From Anaerolineales bacterium (lineage in GTDB: Bacteria > Chloroflexota > Anaerolineae > Anaerolineales > UBA4823), in the NCBI GenBank assembly GCA_022865865.1, contig JALHTN010000323.1, positions 1 through 7,665 on the forward strand: a stretch of DNA of 7,665 bases, in the 5' to 3' direction. The position numbers and the translations under genes were made by a program. This document shows, in pieces, positions 5,316 to 7,665 of the stretch. The notes below the pieces were generated by a model. The model was not told the origin of the DNA. It made no database searches and was given only the letters and a program-made list of their open reading frames with translations. Each line of letters opens with the position of its first letter. The stretch's first letter is position 1.

Positions 5316-7153
5316 AATTTCTTGGCCTCCTCCTCGAATATCTTATCTTCAACAAAGCGAGCTGTCATAGATAAGCCATCCAGATGAGCGACGGAGAATA
5401 ACTTCGCGCAAACAGGTGCATATTCTAAAGATAATAATTGATGAAGCTGCCCATCACGATTCAGTTCTACCACGTATGACCGTTCATGGGAGTAAATAAA
5501 ATCTGTTACTTCTTCGGTAAAAGGGACTGCTCGCAACTGGAGTAAATCTGTCTGCAGTCCTTTCTCTGCCAGATAATGGCGAGCTTCCTGGACTGCAGGC
5601 AAAGTGGAACCATAAGCGATGATACCAATGTTTGCATCCTTCATTGTATCTACGATGGGTTTTGGCACCAGAGTTTTTGCAGTTTCAAACTTCTTCTTTA
5701 AGCGCGCCATATTGCGCTCATATTCACCCCCATCCTCAGTATAAACAGCCTTCTCATCATGACCCGTTCCCCTAGCAAACCATGCACTCGCAGGATAATG
5801 GTTGCCTGGGATTGTGCGATATGGAATACCGTCTCCATCTACATCTTTATATCGAGCCCATTTTCCTGATAATTCCTCTAGGTCTGTTTCCCAAAGGACT
5901 TTACCTCGATCCAGTGGTCGATCGGGATACTCAAATGGTTCTGTCATCCATTGGTTCATCCCAAAATCTAAATCACTGAGGACATATATCGGCCATTGGA
6001 GCCGTTCTGCCAGGTCAAAAGCTTGCCATCCGAATTGGAAACACTCATTGACTGAGCCGGGCAGGAGGATTACGCTTTGGGTATCCCCGTGACCGAGATA
6101 ATTGACCATTGTTAAATCACCTTGTGAAGTTCGGGTTGGTAAACCTGTGCTGGGTCCCACCCTTTGGACATCCCAGACCACCAGCGGAACTTCTGAATAG
6201 TATGCCAATCCAGCAAACTCGGTCATCAAGCTTAGTCCAGGGCCTGATGTGGAAGTCATGGCTCGTAAGCCTGCCCATCCAGCCCCCACTGCCATTCCGA
6301 TGGCTGCCAGCTCATCCTCGGCTTGGACGATTGCATAGGTATTCTTCCCAGTTTGTGGATCTTTACGCAGCATAGGTAGGTATTGTTCCAATGCTTCGAC
6401 CAGGCTGGTGGCTGGTGTGATCGGATACCAGGCGATAAAATTCAAACCACCATAGATGGATCCTAACGCAGCAGCTGTATTTCCATCCGACATGATAAAA
6501 TCATGGGTCGCGTCCATGGCTTCCACATGATAGGGATCTCGTTTCTCAAGATTCTCTGCCGCCCAAGCAGCAGCCAGTTGAACAACGCTAAAATTTAATT
6601 CGATTGGTTTACGCTTTCCTTTGAAATGGAAATCCAATGATTGCTGGATACTATCCAGATCGATACCCAAAATCTGTGCTAACACGCCAACATAAACCAT
6701 ATTAGCGACATAGTTCTTCAGATTAGAGGGAGCATCGGATACTTTTACCAGTTGAGTGACAGGAAGCGGGTATGCAACAATATCCTCCCGGGTAACCGGA
6801 AACTTGATGTCATCGGCATACATGAACACCCCGCCAGGTTCGACATCTGCCAAATCTTGGATAAAAGAGTCTGGATTCATCGCGATGACGATTTCATGTT
6901 CCTCCCGACGAGCGAGGTAACCATCCTTACTGACCCGGATCGTATACCAGGTTGGCAAACCTTGGATGTTCGAAGGGAACAGGTTTTTTCCTGAGACTGG
7001 TATTCCCATTTTGAAAAGGGAGCGCAGCAAAGTCAGATTGGATGTCTGACTGCCAGAACCGTTAGAAGTACCAACGGTGATAGAGAAATCATTCACGATA
7101 ACCCTGGAATCAACTGACGAATCTAAGGTCACATTCGTTTGGACGGCAGACAT
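5312..7153 (-). CDS. korA: 2-oxoacid:ferredoxin oxidoreductase, gamma-alpha fused subunit
   Basis: A 613-residue fusion of the gamma and alpha domains of 2-oxoacid:acceptor oxidoreductases, partner of KorB. The N-terminal gamma domain (about 18-200) carries the glycine-rich GTSNGSGSQTSNL loop; a linker leads to the alpha domain with YPITPATS (243-250), QAEDELAAIG (277-286), TSGPGLSLM (302-310) and QRVGPSTGLPTRTSQGDL (330-347). Then come the DGIPYRTIPG and RGTGHDE stretches typical of KorA, and a C-terminal transketolase-C-like domain ending in the overlap with korB. I chose the ATG at 7153 because AAAGGAG lies about 11 nt upstream; the frame is open to a TTG at 7180 (622 residues), which has no ribosome site and lies upstream of that site. 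Only 46 nt separate it from the upstream regulator gene, so the three genes look like one transcript. Cytoplasmic. Length is normal for the family. Confidence 0.93.
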   Translation of the reverse strand: MSAVQTNVTLDSSVDSRVIVNDFSITVGTSNGSGSQTSNLTLLRSLFKMGIPVSGKNLFPSNIQGLPTWYTIRVSKDGYLARREEHEIVIAMNPDSFIQDLADVEPGGVFMYADDIKFPVTREDIVAYPLPVTQLVKVSDAPSNLKNYVANMVYVGVLAQILGIDLDSIQQSLDFHFKGKRKPIELNFSVVQLAAAWAAENLEKRDPYHVEAMDATHDFIMSDGNTAAALGSIYGGLNFIAWYPITPATSLVEALEQYLPMLRKDPQTGKNTYAIVQAEDELAAIGMAVGAGWAGLRAMTSTSGPGLSLMTEFAGLAYYSEVPLVVWDVQRVGPSTGLPTRTSQGDLTMVNYLGHGDTQSVILLPGSVNECFQFGWQAFDLAERLQWPIYVLSDLDFGMNQWMTEPFEYPDRPLDRGKVLWETDLEELSGKWARYKDVDGDGIPYRTIPGNHYPASAWFARGTGHDEKAVYTEDGGEYERNMARLKKKFETAKTLVPKPIVDTMKDANIGIIAYGSTLPAVQEARHYLAEKGLQTDLLQLRAVPFTEEVTDFIYSHERSYVVELNRDGQLHQLLSLEYAPVCAKLFSVAHLDGLSMTARFVEDKIFEEEAKKL

Positions 7154-7199
7154 ATAATTCGATGCTCCTTTCAATTCCAAAAACTCTTTAAGTGTTTAT

Positions 7200-7665
7200 T
7201 TAATATGATTGGGCAACCTTAATTTTTCCATCTTCACTTTCAATCACCCGGTGCCGGATCAGATCAGTGTGTTCAAGCAGGGCTTGATGACCTGCTTCGA
7301 GATCCCCGCTGCAGATAGCATCAACCATGCGCTGGTGATAGCTCCATACTTCATCAAGATAGGCGTATCCCGCATACAGATTCAGACCTACCGCTTCGTA
7401 TGCCTCCCAATAAGCTTCAAGAATGCCAGAGACGAAAGGGTTATCCAATCGTTTGTAGATCGATAGATGTAATTGGCGATGTTCGAGTTGTGGGATTTGG
7501 ATCGGTGTGCCGCGTAATTTTTCCCATGCATGCTCGATTAATTGCTGCAGAACATGATGGTCTTCTTCGGTTAACAAGCGAACTGCCTGGTACCAATAGG
7601 CAGCTTCCACATTCCGGCGCAGGTCAGCAAATTTGAGAAAATTCTCCTGGTCGATCGCAATCGCG
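7200..7665 (-). CDS. GntR-family (FadR/FCD) transcriptional regulator, C-terminal part (cut by right edge)
   Basis: The frame enters from the right edge with no start and ends in TAA at 7200-7202; 154 codons are visible. The helical pattern is that of the FCD effector domain of FadR/VanR-type GntR regulators: FLKFADLRRNVEAAYWYQA, a His-containing EHRQLHLSIYK helix, the HQRMVDAI helix and a closing DLEAGHQALLEHTDLI helix. The N-terminal winged-helix DNA-binding domain lies beyond the window. FCD domains usually bind a metal and a small carboxylate through Asp-x3-His, His and His; here the three His are visible, but the Asp position appears to be His (HRQLH). It precedes korA by 46 nt on the same strand, so it probably controls this oxoacid oxidoreductase operon in answer to a related organic acid. 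A GTG at 7608-7610 is in frame, but the homology continues upstream of it, so it is not the start. Confidence 0.85.
   Translation of the reverse strand, partial: AIAIDQENFLKFADLRRNVEAAYWYQAVRLLTEEDHHVLQQLIEHAWEKLRGTPIQIPQLEHRQLHLSIYKRLDNPFVSGILEAYWEAYEAVGLNLYAGYAYLDEVWSYHQRMVDAICSGDLEAGHQALLEHTDLIRHRVIESEDGKIKVAQSY

Overview
The window has about even base composition (slightly AT-rich by eye), tightly packed genes and several TTG/GTG or weak starts. The two-subunit KorAB enzyme, the FCD-type GntR regulator and the ComP-like PDZ/multi-TM sensor would all fit an anaerobic Chloroflexota bacterium of the Anaerolineae type. This taxonomic guess comes from protein flavour only; no marker gene is present.

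Layout. (1) Positions 1-1966, minus strand: a three-gene set read right to left. It starts with a 70-residue precursor peptide (1754-1966) that has a RiPP-like leader and a Trp-Trp-Trp-Arg C-terminus. Next is a 330-residue polyprenyl-synthase-fold protein (777-1769) whose start codon lies inside the precursor gene. Last is the N-terminus of a membrane sensor (1-573, cut by the window edge) with one TM helix, a PDZ domain and further TM helices. This is the gene content of the Bacillus ComQ-ComX-ComP quorum-sensing cassette, where a polyprenyl synthase homologue prenylates a Trp of a secreted peptide that is read by a PDZ/multi-TM histidine kinase. I regard it as the main discovery candidate here: a ComQXP-like prenyl-peptide signalling system outside its classical Bacillota setting. 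(2) Positions 1967-2282: a divergent control region with a consensus-like minus-strand promoter, a long leader for the precursor gene containing a 13-bp hairpin, and a weaker overlapping plus-strand promoter candidate. (3) Positions 2283-3978, plus strand: a metallo-beta-lactamase-fold hydrolase and a sirtuin-type NAD-dependent deacylase, 16 nt apart and probably cotranscribed. (4) Positions 3979-4271: a convergent intergenic region with a possible 30-codon minus-strand gene and one terminator facing each way. (5) Positions 4272-7665, minus strand: an apparent operon of a GntR/FCD regulator (cut by the right edge), korA (gamma-alpha fusion) and korB, ending at a rho-independent terminator.

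How the genes work together. KorA and KorB form one enzyme that oxidatively decarboxylates a 2-oxoacid (likely 2-oxoglutarate) to an acyl-CoA with ferredoxin as electron acceptor, and the upstream FCD regulator probably senses a carboxylate related to that metabolism. The prenyl-peptide set would form a self-contained cell-cell signalling module: the precursor is made, its C-terminal Trp is prenylated, the peptide is exported and trimmed by factors not seen here, and it is sensed by the membrane protein at the left edge. The kinase domain and any ComA-like response regulator would lie beyond position 1. No RNA genes, CRISPR arrays or mobile elements were seen.
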